NCBI RefSeq assembly: GCF_014649715.1
Contig: NZ_BMTO01000008.1
Coordinates: 1-64,000 of the forward strand
Reading direction: 5' to 3'
DNA length: 64,000 nt
Origin: Streptomyces lateritius
Lineage (GTDB): Bacteria; Actinomycetota; Actinomycetes; Streptomycetales; Streptomycetaceae
The position numbers and the translations under genes were made by a program. Under the pieces are notes generated by a model. The model saw only the letters and a list, made by a program, of their open reading frames with translations. It did not search any database and was not told where the DNA came from. Positions 7,597 to 15,091 of the stretch are shown one piece after another. Within the stretch, counting starts at the first letter, position 1. The number at the start of each line of letters is the position of its first letter.

Positions 7597-8631
7597 ATGC
7601 TTCGGCATGCTATCGCGCCGGTACGGTGCTTCACGAAGGTCTCGCACGATGTCGTGCGTCATCCCCGTCTCACCAACGACGCCAAGATTCTGATCATTTA
7701 CGTCCAGGGACTCCCCGAGAGCGTGGCCGCCAAGCCCCTCGGCGAGCACGCGGCAGCCCTGGGTATGAAGCCCCGGGCGTACCAGAAGGCAAAGGAGTGC
7801 CTGACGGCGTGCGGCTTCCTCCACGAGTGGAGGTGGCAGGGCGGACGCGGGCACTGGGTCACCGACCAACTGCTCTCGAACGTCACCCTCACGCGTGAGG
7901 AGGCTGGCGCCGTCCGCGACGGCCGGTCGCCGACTCTCCCCGATCCGACCGTCGGTGCCCCGAACGGCCCCTGCGTCGGCTGCCCTCCTACGGAAGAAGA
8001 AGACGGAGGGAAGAAGAACCTTCCCCACCCACCCCCCGAAAAGCCGGAGCAGGAGCCGGCGCCGGGCCCGGCGCCGCGAGCGGACGCGGAGCCGGCGGGG
8101 CGGCAGGACGAACCGGACGCGAACCCGGATCCGGCACCGGAGGGCGGGCCGGCCGCCGCCCCGGAAGTCGCCTTGGCCGAGCGGGTGTTGCTCCTGCTGC
8201 GACATGATCACAGGGACCTGATGCTCGGAGTCCGAGAGGCACGTGGTCTCGCCGAGATGGCGGCGGAATGGCTCCGGCGCGGGGTCTCCGCGGCAGATCT
8301 TCGCCACGCCCTCACCCACGGCCTGCCGCGTGGCGGCGTCCGCTCGGCGGTCGGCTTCCTGCGTCACCGGCTGGTCCAGAAACTGCCGCCGGCTTCTCCG
8401 CCCGCGCCTGCCGCACCGGACACCCAGGCTGCCTCACCCGCCCCGGGAGCGCTCGTGATCTGTGACGGGCCCGGTGACGACCACGTGTTCCGCCCCGTCG
8501 CCGATGAGACCCGCTGCCGCCCCTGCCGTACCGAATCGGCACGCCGTCGGACCACCCCCGAGAGCCGGCCCGGCGCGGCCCCCCGGCCCTCCTGGCGACA
8601 ACTCGTGCAGCAGGCTTCCCCGAGCACCTAG
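7597..8631 (+). CDS. Winged-helix (replication-initiator-like) protein
   Basis: This 344-aa protein begins with a winged-helix domain (residues 15-100: VSHDVVRHPRLTNDAKILIIYVQ, AAALGMKPRAYQKAKECLTACGFLHEW) of the type in plasmid replication initiators and DnaD-like proteins. A long Pro/Glu/Ala-rich linker (residues 115-185) follows. A small helical domain (LLLRHDHRDLMLGVREARGLAEMAAEWLRRG) and a Zn-binding-like CDGPGDDH...CRPC end complete it. It is common on Streptomyces plasmids and integrated accessory DNA, which fits its neighbours. Whether it acts in replication or transcription cannot be told. GGAG lies about 10 bases before ATG 7597. Confidence 0.7.
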   Translation: MLRHAIAPVRCFTKVSHDVVRHPRLTNDAKILIIYVQGLPESVAAKPLGEHAAALGMKPRAYQKAKECLTACGFLHEWRWQGGRGHWVTDQLLSNVTLTREEAGAVRDGRSPTLPDPTVGAPNGPCVGCPPTEEEDGGKKNLPHPPPEKPEQEPAPGPAPRADAEPAGRQDEPDANPDPAPEGGPAAAPEVALAERVLLLLRHDHRDLMLGVREARGLAEMAAEWLRRGVSAADLRHALTHGLPRGGVRSAVGFLRHRLVQKLPPASPPAPAAPDTQAASPAPGALVICDGPGDDHVFRPVADETRCRPCRTESARRRTTPESRPGAAPRPSWRQLVQQASPST

Positions 8632-8971
8632 GGAGGGTGCGTGTCGTCGTCCGCGAGGCCGTCAGGGGTGTGCGATCGGCGGGCGCATGTCGTCGCGGTT
8701 CGGAATCCGGGGCCTGGTCGGTGCCGGCGTAGGTGGCGGAGAGGCTGGTCGAGTCCCTCCGGCCGGCATCATCCGGTTCCGGGTCCGGGGAGAGGGGGTG
8801 TTCCTCGTCGCGCTCGTATGCGCTGGCGCCAACGGGTTGGGTCTGGTGAGCGCGTAGATGCCGCCGCCCCCGCCGCCCACTCGAAACGGAGGACTGAGGG
8901 AACGGGAGCGATGCGAAGAGGATCACAAGGAGGCGTACACACTCCTTGCCACTCTCAACTTATAGCGCACA
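8632..8971. other. Intergenic stretch upstream of helR, no supported gene
   Basis: Short open frames on both strands here have biased Arg/Pro composition and no recognisable protein. The last 40 bases are AT-richer and contain TATAGC at 8961-8966. This would suit a -10 element placed just before the rifamycin-associated element. Confidence 0.5.
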
Positions 8972-8994
8972 GGGGGGCTTGCGGCAAGGCCCCC
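8972..8994. promoter_or_regulatory. Rifamycin-associated element (RAE)
   Basis: GGGGCTTGCGGCAAGGCCC is seen exactly, extended by further G/C pairs on each side. It is a dyad around CTTGC-G-GCAAG. This matches the published RAE, found upstream of rifamycin-resistance genes in actinomycetes and needed for rifamycin induction. It lies about 60 bp before the helR start, the position expected from known examples. Confidence 0.9.
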
Positions 8995-9053
8995 GTCATG
9001 CCCCAGAATCACTCGCCTCAGGCCAAAGACCTGCGGAAATGGGGATTCCAGAC

Positions 9054-11192
9054 GTGCGTGTGACGACCAGTGTGTTCGACCTTTCCGGGCGCCTCGCCCC
9101 CAAGGCCGACGCGAAGCTGATCGACGGGGACGAAAAGCACTTCGCCGCCATCGCGGAGAGCCTTGAGCAGGCGATCGCCGAACTGTCCGACCGGCTCGAC
9201 GCCGCGCGCAAGGCGCCCGGCGGCGTCGGCCGGGAGGCGATGGAGCGTGACATGGAGGTCCACCGCCTGACCGCTCGGCTGCGCGCCCTGCGCCGCTTCG
9301 GCCTGGACCTGTGTCTGGGGCGCGTCGTCGGCGCGGACGACCCCGAGCCGGTGTACATCGGGCGGCTCGGGCTCACCGACAGCGAGGGGCGTCGGCTGCT
9401 GCTCGACTGGCGTTCCCCCGCGGCCGAGCCGTTCTTCGCGGCGACCCACGCCAACCCGATGGGTCTGGCGAGCCGCCGCCGGTATCGCTGGACCCGCGGC
9501 CGGATCAGCGACTACTGGGACGAGGTGTTCACCGCCGACGGGCTCGAAGGGCACGCGGCGCTCGACGACCAGTCCGCGTTCATCGCGAGCCTGGGCAGCG
9601 AGCGGTCGGCCAGGATGCGGGACGTGCTCGCCACCATCCAAGCCGACCAGGACGCCGTCATCCGGGCGGGATCGCGTGGCGCCCTCGTCGTCGACGGCGG
9701 CCCGGGTACGGGCAAGACCGTCGTGGCGCTGCACCGCTCCGCGTACCTCCTCTACTCCGACCCCCGCCTCGGTCACCGGCGCGGCGGCGTGCTCTTCGTC
9801 GGTCCGCACCAGCCCTATCTCGCGTACGTCGCCGATGTCCTGCCCAGTCTCGGGGAGGAGGGCGTGCGGACCTGCACCGTGCGGGACCTGGTCGCCGAGG
9901 GAGCCGGAGCGGTGAGCGAGAGCGACCCGGAGGTGGCGCGCCTGAAGTCGTCGGCGGACATGGTGAAGGCGATCGAGAAGGCCGTCGGGTTCTACGAGAC
10001 GCCGCCCACCGAGGGGATGGCGGTCACGACCCCCTGGTCCGAGGTCTGGCTGAGCGCCGACGAGTGGGCCGAGGCGTTCGAGGCGGTGGAGCCCGGGACT
10101 CCGCACAACGACGCGCGTGAGCAGATCTGGGAGGAGCTGGTCACGATCCTCATGGAGAAGCACGACGGCGAGGTCTCGCCCGAACTGTTCCGGAAGGCGC
10201 TGCTGCACGACGAGGAGCTGGTCGGGACCCTCAACCGCGCCTGGCCGCTGCTGGAGGCGGCCGACCTGGTGGGCGACCTGTGGTCCGTACCCGCCTACCT
10301 GCGGATGTGTGCTCCCTGGCTGAGCCCCGACGACGTTCGCAAGCTGCGCCGCGCGGACGCCCGGGCATGGACGGTGTCCGACCTGCCGCTCCTGGACGCG
10401 GCCCGGCAGCGGCTCGGTGACCCGGCGGCGTCACGGCGCAGGCGCCGGCACGAGGCCTCTCTCGCCGCCGAACGCGAGCGCATGGCCGGTGTCATCGACA
10501 ACGTGCTCGCGGCCGACGACGACGGCGAGGGCGCGGTGACGATGCTGCGTGGGCAGGACCTGCGGGAGAGTCTGGTCGACGAGACCGCACTGCCCGCCGC
10601 CGAGCCGGAGCCGCTGGCCGGCCCGTTCGCGCACATCGTCGTGGACGAGGCGCAGGAACTGACCGACGCGGAGTGGCAGATGCTGCTGCTGCGCTGCCCG
10701 TCCCGCAGCTTCACGATCGTCGGTGACCGCGCGCAGGCCCGGCACGGGTTCACGGAGTCGTGGCGGGAACGGCTGGAGCGGGTCGGCTTCGACCGGATCG
10801 ACGTGGCCTCCCTGAGCGTCAACTACCGGACGCCCGAAGAGGTCATGACGGAGGCCGAGCCGGTCATCCGCGCGGTCCTCCCGGACGCCAACGTGCCGAC
10901 GTCCATTCGCAGCAGCGGCATCCCCGTCGTTCAGGGGGCGGTCGAGGAGCTGGACTCGATCCTCGACACCTGGCTCGACGCGCACGAGGACGGGATCGCC
11001 TGCGTCATCGGCGATTCCACGTTCCGGGAGACGCCCCGCGTCCGGTCACTGACCCCGGAGCTGTCGAAGGGGCTCGAGTTCGACCTGGTCGTCCTCGTCG
11101 ACCCGGAGGCGTTCGGCGAGGGTGTCGAAGGAGCGGTCGACCGCTACGTCGCCATGACCCGGGCGACCCGGCAGCTCGTCGTCCTCACCTAG
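9054..11192 (+). CDS. helR: HelR: RNA polymerase-recycling motor ATPase
   Basis: This protein of about 712 aa is a UvrD/HelD-like SF1 ATPase of the HelR group. The group frees stalled or rifamycin-bound RNA polymerase and so protects cells from rifampicin. The N-terminal domain (TSVFDLSGRLAPKAD, LDLCLGRVVG) precedes Walker A GGPGTGKTVVALHRSAYLLY near residue 220. Walker B HIVVDEAQELTDAEW lies near 530, and SF1 motifs SFTIVGDRAQA, SVNYRTPEEV, LSKGLEFDLVVLVDP and YVAMTRATRQL follow. GTG 9054 has GGGGA 8 bases upstream; ATG 9039 and GTG 9060 are alternatives. Rifamycin control is implied by the RAE directly upstream. The gene appears monocistronic. Confidence 0.9.
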   Translation: MRVTTSVFDLSGRLAPKADAKLIDGDEKHFAAIAESLEQAIAELSDRLDAARKAPGGVGREAMERDMEVHRLTARLRALRRFGLDLCLGRVVGADDPEPVYIGRLGLTDSEGRRLLLDWRSPAAEPFFAATHANPMGLASRRRYRWTRGRISDYWDEVFTADGLEGHAALDDQSAFIASLGSERSARMRDVLATIQADQDAVIRAGSRGALVVDGGPGTGKTVVALHRSAYLLYSDPRLGHRRGGVLFVGPHQPYLAYVADVLPSLGEEGVRTCTVRDLVAEGAGAVSESDPEVARLKSSADMVKAIEKAVGFYETPPTEGMAVTTPWSEVWLSADEWAEAFEAVEPGTPHNDAREQIWEELVTILMEKHDGEVSPELFRKALLHDEELVGTLNRAWPLLEAADLVGDLWSVPAYLRMCAPWLSPDDVRKLRRADARAWTVSDLPLLDAARQRLGDPAASRRRRRHEASLAAERERMAGVIDNVLAADDDGEGAVTMLRGQDLRESLVDETALPAAEPEPLAGPFAHIVVDEAQELTDAEWQMLLLRCPSRSFTIVGDRAQARHGFTESWRERLERVGFDRIDVASLSVNYRTPEEVMTEAEPVIRAVLPDANVPTSIRSSGIPVVQGAVEELDSILDTWLDAHEDGIACVIGDSTFRETPRVRSLTPELSKGLEFDLVVLVDPEAFGEGVEGAVDRYVAMTRATRQLVVLT

Positions 11193-11342
11193 GGGCGTCC
11201 GCACGGACTGTGGCGGTCGGACCGCTCCGGCGCCGGCCGTCGCCATCCCCCTCCATTCGGCTGCGCGGATGTTTGGTGGCATGGAAATGGTGTGACTGTG
11301 CACCTGCCGACAACGATCCGACACAAGGGAGGAGGGACGGCT

Positions 11343-11504
11343 GTGTCTTCAGGTGCGATGGATGGTCCCCCCGAAATCTCAGGGTCCCCGCAGTTCGCCG
11401 TTCGCACGCGGACCGTGCCCGGCGGGGAAGGCTGGTTCACGTGCGGGCAGGGATGCTGCACGGCGACTGCTGCAGCCCCACCGAGCAGCGGTGAGTCGAC
11501 GTGA
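11343..11504 (+). CDS. 53-aa Cys-containing peptide, possible RiPP substrate
   Basis: This is the first gene of a three-gene coupled operon. The GTG start at 11343 has GGAGGAGGG about 6 bases upstream, one of the best ribosome-binding sites in the window. The peptide has an unremarkable N-terminal half and a C-terminal half with FTCGQGCCTATAAAPPSSG, three Cys in six residues followed by Thr/Ser/Ala/Pro. Its stop overlaps the next start (GTGA, 11501-11504), so the two are translationally coupled. I do not recognise the family. Position next to a DUF1843 peptide and a radical SAM maturase suggests a modified peptide or leader, but it could equally be a small structural protein. Confidence 0.55.
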   Translation: MSSGAMDGPPEISGSPQFAVRTRTVPGGEGWFTCGQGCCTATAAAPPSSGEST

Positions 11505-11755
11505 CCCGTAGCGAAGACGCATCCCAGAGCGGCCCCGTACCCCCCTACGGGCCGCCGATCCACGACGCGATCGCCGGCAACGATCTGCAGCACATGAAGG
11601 CTGTCGCCGAGGCGGCCAGAAAAGCTCTGTACGAGGTTGATTTCGCACCCGTCACAGCAGATCGGTACGACGAGGTGAAGGAAGCACTGGCCGCTTTGGA
11701 GGCGGCGATCACCCGGTTGGACCAAGCAGGCCAAGCGGGCCGAACAGATGGGTGA
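11501..11755 (+). CDS. DUF1843-type (GDL-like) peptide, candidate RiPP precursor
   Basis: This 84-aa peptide carries the DUF1843 signature PPYGPPIHDAIAGNDLQHMK at residues 14-33. A helical tail follows (EVKEALAALEAAITRLD). In related peptides the motif reads GDL; here it is NDL. Such peptides are encoded next to radical SAM/SPASM maturases and are thought to be their substrates. Its start overlaps the stop of the upstream peptide by 4 bases, and its TGA overlaps the maturase start by 8 bases (11748-11755). The three genes are thus coupled in translation. The nature of the modification is unknown. Confidence 0.8.
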   Translation: MTRSEDASQSGPVPPYGPPIHDAIAGNDLQHMKAVAEAARKALYEVDFAPVTADRYDEVKEALAALEAAITRLDQAGQAGRTDG

Positions 11756-13217
11756 CGCGGGACCGGACGCACCCGTCGCACCCAACCGGTGGCTGAGGAC
11801 CCCCGACGTCCGCGACCACCGGCTCGTGCACGCCGTCTGGGAACTGACCCTCGCCTGCAACCTGAAATGCAGACACTGCGGGTCGCGTGCGGGCGCCAAG
11901 CGCCCGGACGAGATGACGACTCAGGAATGCCTGGACGTCGTTCGACAACTCCACGAGCTCGGCGCGCGCGAGGTCACCCTGATCGGCGGCGAGGCGTACC
12001 TGCGACGGGACTGGGTGGAGATCGTCAGAGCCATCTCGGACGCGGGGATGCAGTGCACGCTGCAGACCGGCGCCTGGCACCTCACCGACACGCGCATCGC
12101 TCAAGCCGCCGAGGCCGGGCTCGTGGCCTGCGGCGTCTCCGTCGACGGCCTCGCGCCCCTGCACGACCACCTGCGGGGGCGTCCCGGGTCGTTCGACGCC
12201 GCGATCGACGCCCTCGCCAGGCTGCGCGCGCAGGGGATCAGAACGAGCGCCAACACGCAGATCACCGCCGCCGTGATCCCCCAGCTGCGTGACCTGCTGG
12301 GGGAACTCGTCGCGGTAGGGGTGCGCAACTGGCAGGTCCAGCTCACGGTCGCGATGGGCAGAGCCGCCGACAACCACCAGCTGCTGATGCAGCCGTATCT
12401 GATGAACGAGCTGATGCCGCTGCTCGCGGAGCTCCACACGACGGGCCTGGCCGACGGCCTGTTGCTGCAGCCGGGCAACAACGTCGGATACTTCGGCCCC
12501 TACGAGGCGGTGTTGCGGGGCAGCGGCCATGCTGCCGAGCACTGGACGGGGTGCTTCGCCGGCCGCAACGTTCTGGGCATCGAGGCCGACGGGACGATCA
12601 AGGGCTGCCCGTCACTCCCCACCACGTCCTACGCGGGCGGAAACGTGCGCGACACCGGCATCGCGGAGATCTGGGCCTCCGCGCCCCAGCTGTCGTTCGC
12701 GCGGAACAGCCGCCGCCAGGAGATGTGGGGATTCTGTGCGAGCTGCTACTACGCGGACGTCTGCGAGGGCGGCTGCACCTGGACCTCGCACTCCCTGCTG
12801 GGGCGGCCGGGAAACAACCCGTACTGCCACTACCGGGCGTCCGAGCTGAAGAAGCAGGGCAAGCGCGAGCGGGTGGTCCGCCGGCTGCCCGCCCCGGGAA
12901 CCTCGTTCGACCACGGCCGGTTCGACATCGTGGTGGAACCCGATCCGGACGCTCCCCGGGCCGACCCGGCGACGGAAGCCCACCGGCGGCACCCGGCTCC
13001 GCCGGAACCCCCGTCCGAGCGGGAACACGCCTCTCCGCACTCGCCGTCCCTCGACCTGTGCCGTGGCTGCAACTGCTACGTGTATTCCGGCACGCGGCTC
13101 TGCCCCCACTGCGGGGCGGACGTCCAGGAGCGCCGGCGCGCCTACGAGAGCGCACTCGACGAGGCCCGCCACGCCTCGGCCCGGCTCACCAGCCTGATGC
13201 GAGACCTCACCCGGTAA
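11748..13217 (+). CDS. Radical SAM/SPASM peptide maturase (GDL-peptide-associated type)
   Basis: This 489-aa enzyme has the radical SAM core with the CNLKCRHC (CX3CX2C) cluster-binding motif at residues 39-46 and a GGEAYLRRDW segment. A SPASM region follows: CFAGRN near 268, GCPSLP near 286, then CASCYYADVCEGGCTW near 328-343 and a last Cys in NPYCHYR. These provide ligands for auxiliary Fe-S clusters. A Pro-rich linker leads to a C-terminal zinc-ribbon-like CRGCNCYVYSGTRLCPHCG (residues 443-461). It would install a radical-based crosslink or epimerisation on the peptide encoded immediately upstream. No protease or transporter gene is adjacent, so export and leader removal must come from elsewhere. 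Confidence 0.88.
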   Translation: MGDAGPDAPVAPNRWLRTPDVRDHRLVHAVWELTLACNLKCRHCGSRAGAKRPDEMTTQECLDVVRQLHELGAREVTLIGGEAYLRRDWVEIVRAISDAGMQCTLQTGAWHLTDTRIAQAAEAGLVACGVSVDGLAPLHDHLRGRPGSFDAAIDALARLRAQGIRTSANTQITAAVIPQLRDLLGELVAVGVRNWQVQLTVAMGRAADNHQLLMQPYLMNELMPLLAELHTTGLADGLLLQPGNNVGYFGPYEAVLRGSGHAAEHWTGCFAGRNVLGIEADGTIKGCPSLPTTSYAGGNVRDTGIAEIWASAPQLSFARNSRRQEMWGFCASCYYADVCEGGCTWTSHSLLGRPGNNPYCHYRASELKKQGKRERVVRRLPAPGTSFDHGRFDIVVEPDPDAPRADPATEAHRRHPAPPEPPSEREHASPHSPSLDLCRGCNCYVYSGTRLCPHCGADVQERRRAYESALDEARHASARLTSLMRDLTR

Positions 13218-13235
13218 CCGGCTCCGTTCCGGGAA

Positions 13236-13273
13236 GCGGACGGGCCCCCACCCGAGGGTGGGGGCCCGTCCGC
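13236..13273. terminator. Bidirectional terminator between maturase and SSI genes
   Basis: A perfect 18-bp stem (GCGGACGGGCCCCCACCC) with a 2-base loop starts 19 bases after the maturase stop. It lies 37 bases beyond the convergent SSI gene's stop. Confidence 0.9.
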
Positions 13274-13309
13274 TGCCGAGGGGACGGCCTCGGAGATCTT
13301 CGCGGTCGG

Positions 13310-13765
13310 TCAGAAGGAGAGGACGGCGCTCTCCGCCACCTTCGACCGCATCTCGCACGGGTTGCCGTACGTGGCCGACCAGCTGATCCGCCGGCCCTCC
13401 CACACGCCGTCGCCGGTGACCGTGACCGGGGCCCACTCGCGCGTACACGGGCGGTCGCCCGGTAAGGCGGCGAGCCGGGCCAGGTCGCCGTCGGCGGCGG
13501 CCAGTTCGGCACAGGCCTCGGCGGGCGAGGGGTGGCTGCCTCCCGGCAGGGGCGCGCACTCCAGGGTCACCGCGCGCTGGACCGAGGCGGTCGCGGCGGA
13601 CTCCCCCTGGCCGACCGTGAGCACGATCGCCGACGGCGGGTAGAGGGAGGCCGGCTGGGCGGCGGGCTCGGCGTACGCGCTGCCCGTGAGGGCGGTACCG
13701 ACGAACGCGAGGCCGGTCGCGGCGGCGACGGCGGTGGCGGCACGTGTGCTGCGGAGGTAACGCAC
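13310..13765 (-). CDS. SSI-family secreted protease inhibitor with TTA codon
   Basis: This 151-aa protein has a signal peptide (RYLRSTRAAT, hydrophobic core, SAYAEP) and a Streptomyces subtilisin inhibitor domain: SAIVLTVGQGES, TLECAPLPGGSHP with AEACAEL, then CTREWAPVTV and WEGRRISW with a final Cys. The four Cys match the two SSI disulfides. The reactive site reads C-T-R-E, so P1 is Arg, predicting inhibition of trypsin-like rather than subtilisin-like proteases. GTG 13765 lies 7 bases after AAGGAG. Codon 101 (13463-13465) is TTA, so translation likely needs the bldA tRNA, fitting the developmental control of such inhibitors in Streptomyces. Confidence 0.92.
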   Translation of the reverse strand: MRYLRSTRAATAVAAATGLAFVGTALTGSAYAEPAAQPASLYPPSAIVLTVGQGESAATASVQRAVTLECAPLPGGSHPSPAEACAELAAADGDLARLAALPGDRPCTREWAPVTVTGDGVWEGRRISWSATYGNPCEMRSKVAESAVLSF

Positions 13766-14071
13766 GAAATGACTCCTTTTCGGATGCGGGTGCGATTGCG
13801 GAAGGGAGTCTTGTCGGCGCTGAGCGTGATCGCACATCCGCCGCCGTTTTCCGGCCGCTTCCGTTCCGTATCGCTCCCGCGACCCCGACCGACTGGTCGT
13901 TCGGGCAGCTGAGGCGGGGTGCGCCCGGCCGTCGAGGCGTCCCCGACGGAGAAGATCTCCTCAGTGGTGCAACCTCGAACGACCCGCTGACCTGGGGTTT
14001 CCGAAAATTGGTTCACTTCTGGAACATTTGTCGCACCGCTCGGTCGACCGGAAGGCCACGGTTCGGACCGG
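13766..14071. other. Intergenic region, presumed SSI promoter region
   Basis: This 306-bp stretch lies upstream of the SSI gene and downstream of the EEP gene, both on the minus strand. It contains an AT-richer segment near 14000-14030 (AAAATTGG, GGAACATTTG). I see no open frame worth calling and no clear operator. Confidence 0.4.
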
Positions 14072-14986
14072 CTACTCCCAGGCCGCCGCGCCCCGGAGGA
14101 GGTTGTGGTCCGACATGTTCGCGGTCTTGCCCATGGCGTCGCCCTGGACGGACCTGAAGTGGTCCGCCGAGACGAAGATGTAGTCCAGCTTGCCGTTGGG
14201 GTGCGTCGTCTCTCCGGAGCGGCAGTACGTGCCCGTGCAGCCGGAGGTGAAGTGGTCCTGGTCGGCCTCGTCGACCTCGCCGTAGCGGCCCGTGCCTCCC
14301 TGGAAGCCGTAGAACTCGCTCGTCTCGGGGCTCACCGGGGCCGCGTTGAAGTCGCCCGCCAGGATCACCGGCAGAGTCCCCGCCCAGGCGTCGACCTGCT
14401 TGCGGACCGCCTGCGCCTGCGCCAGACGGCCGGCGTCGCCGACGTGCGACAGGTGCGTCACGCAGGAGAGCGTCGTGCGTCCCTCGACCGCGCCCTTGGC
14501 GCAGAGCAGACCGCGCGGGTTGCTGTCCTCCGGGTTGGCCGGCAGCTCCGCCGTCAGCCGCTCCACGGACGCGGTCTTGACGAACACCGCCATGCCGAAG
14601 CGCTTGTCGGTGTCCCACTTGCCGCACCCGCTGGGCCCGCTGCTCGTGGCGTACCACGCGGGCGCGTACCCGGTGAGCCGGTCACGCAGGGCGGCGTACT
14701 GCCCGTAGCAGGTCTCGGTGAGCATGAGGGTGTCCGCGGACCAGTTGTCGACGGCGCTCTCGATGGTCCCGGCCCACTCGCTCGCGGTGACACCGGTGTG
14801 CGCGCAGGAGGCGCCGCAGGAGTTGTAGGTCAGCATCCGCACGGAAGGCGCGGTCGACGGCGAGACGACGTCGGCCTGGGCGGCCGAGGTCATGCCGAAG
14901 GTCATCAGCAGGACGGCGGCGGCGAGCGCCGTCACCCGCCGGACTGCTCTCTGCAGGGAAGGTACGGAAAGCATGGACTGGTTCAC
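14072..14986 (-). CDS. Secreted endonuclease/exonuclease/phosphatase-fold protein
   Basis: This 304-aa protein has a signal peptide (RRVTALAAAVLLMTFGMTSAAQA, residues 16-38) followed by an EEP (DNase I-like) domain. Motifs are RMLTYNSCG at the start of the fold, LTETCYGQY, the catalytic GDFNAAP near residue 215, KLDYIFVS near 264 and the terminal MSDHNLL with the catalytic Asp-His. Six or more Cys suggest an extracellular disulfide-bonded enzyme. The substrate may be nucleic acid, sphingomyelin or a phosphoester. The GTG start at 14986 and an ATG four codons downstream are both possible. No operon partner is evident. Confidence 0.85.
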   Translation of the reverse strand: MNQSMLSVPSLQRAVRRVTALAAAVLLMTFGMTSAAQADVVSPSTAPSVRMLTYNSCGASCAHTGVTASEWAGTIESAVDNWSADTLMLTETCYGQYAALRDRLTGYAPAWYATSSGPSGCGKWDTDKRFGMAVFVKTASVERLTAELPANPEDSNPRGLLCAKGAVEGRTTLSCVTHLSHVGDAGRLAQAQAVRKQVDAWAGTLPVILAGDFNAAPVSPETSEFYGFQGGTGRYGEVDEADQDHFTSGCTGTYCRSGETTHPNGKLDYIFVSADHFRSVQGDAMGKTANMSDHNLLRGAAAWE

Positions 14987-15091
14987 CGGGTCTCTCTGTG
15001 ACTCAGAAGTGCCTGTGCGGCACGCAATTGGCCGTCACAGTGTCGCCCGGGGGGCGGTGGGCCGAACCGGTGACCCACCGCCCCTCGTGGC

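Noticed and set aside
8662..8880. Possible 72-aa minus-strand protein upstream of helR
   Set aside because: Gly/Pro-rich low complexity, no ribosome-binding site and no family resemblance.
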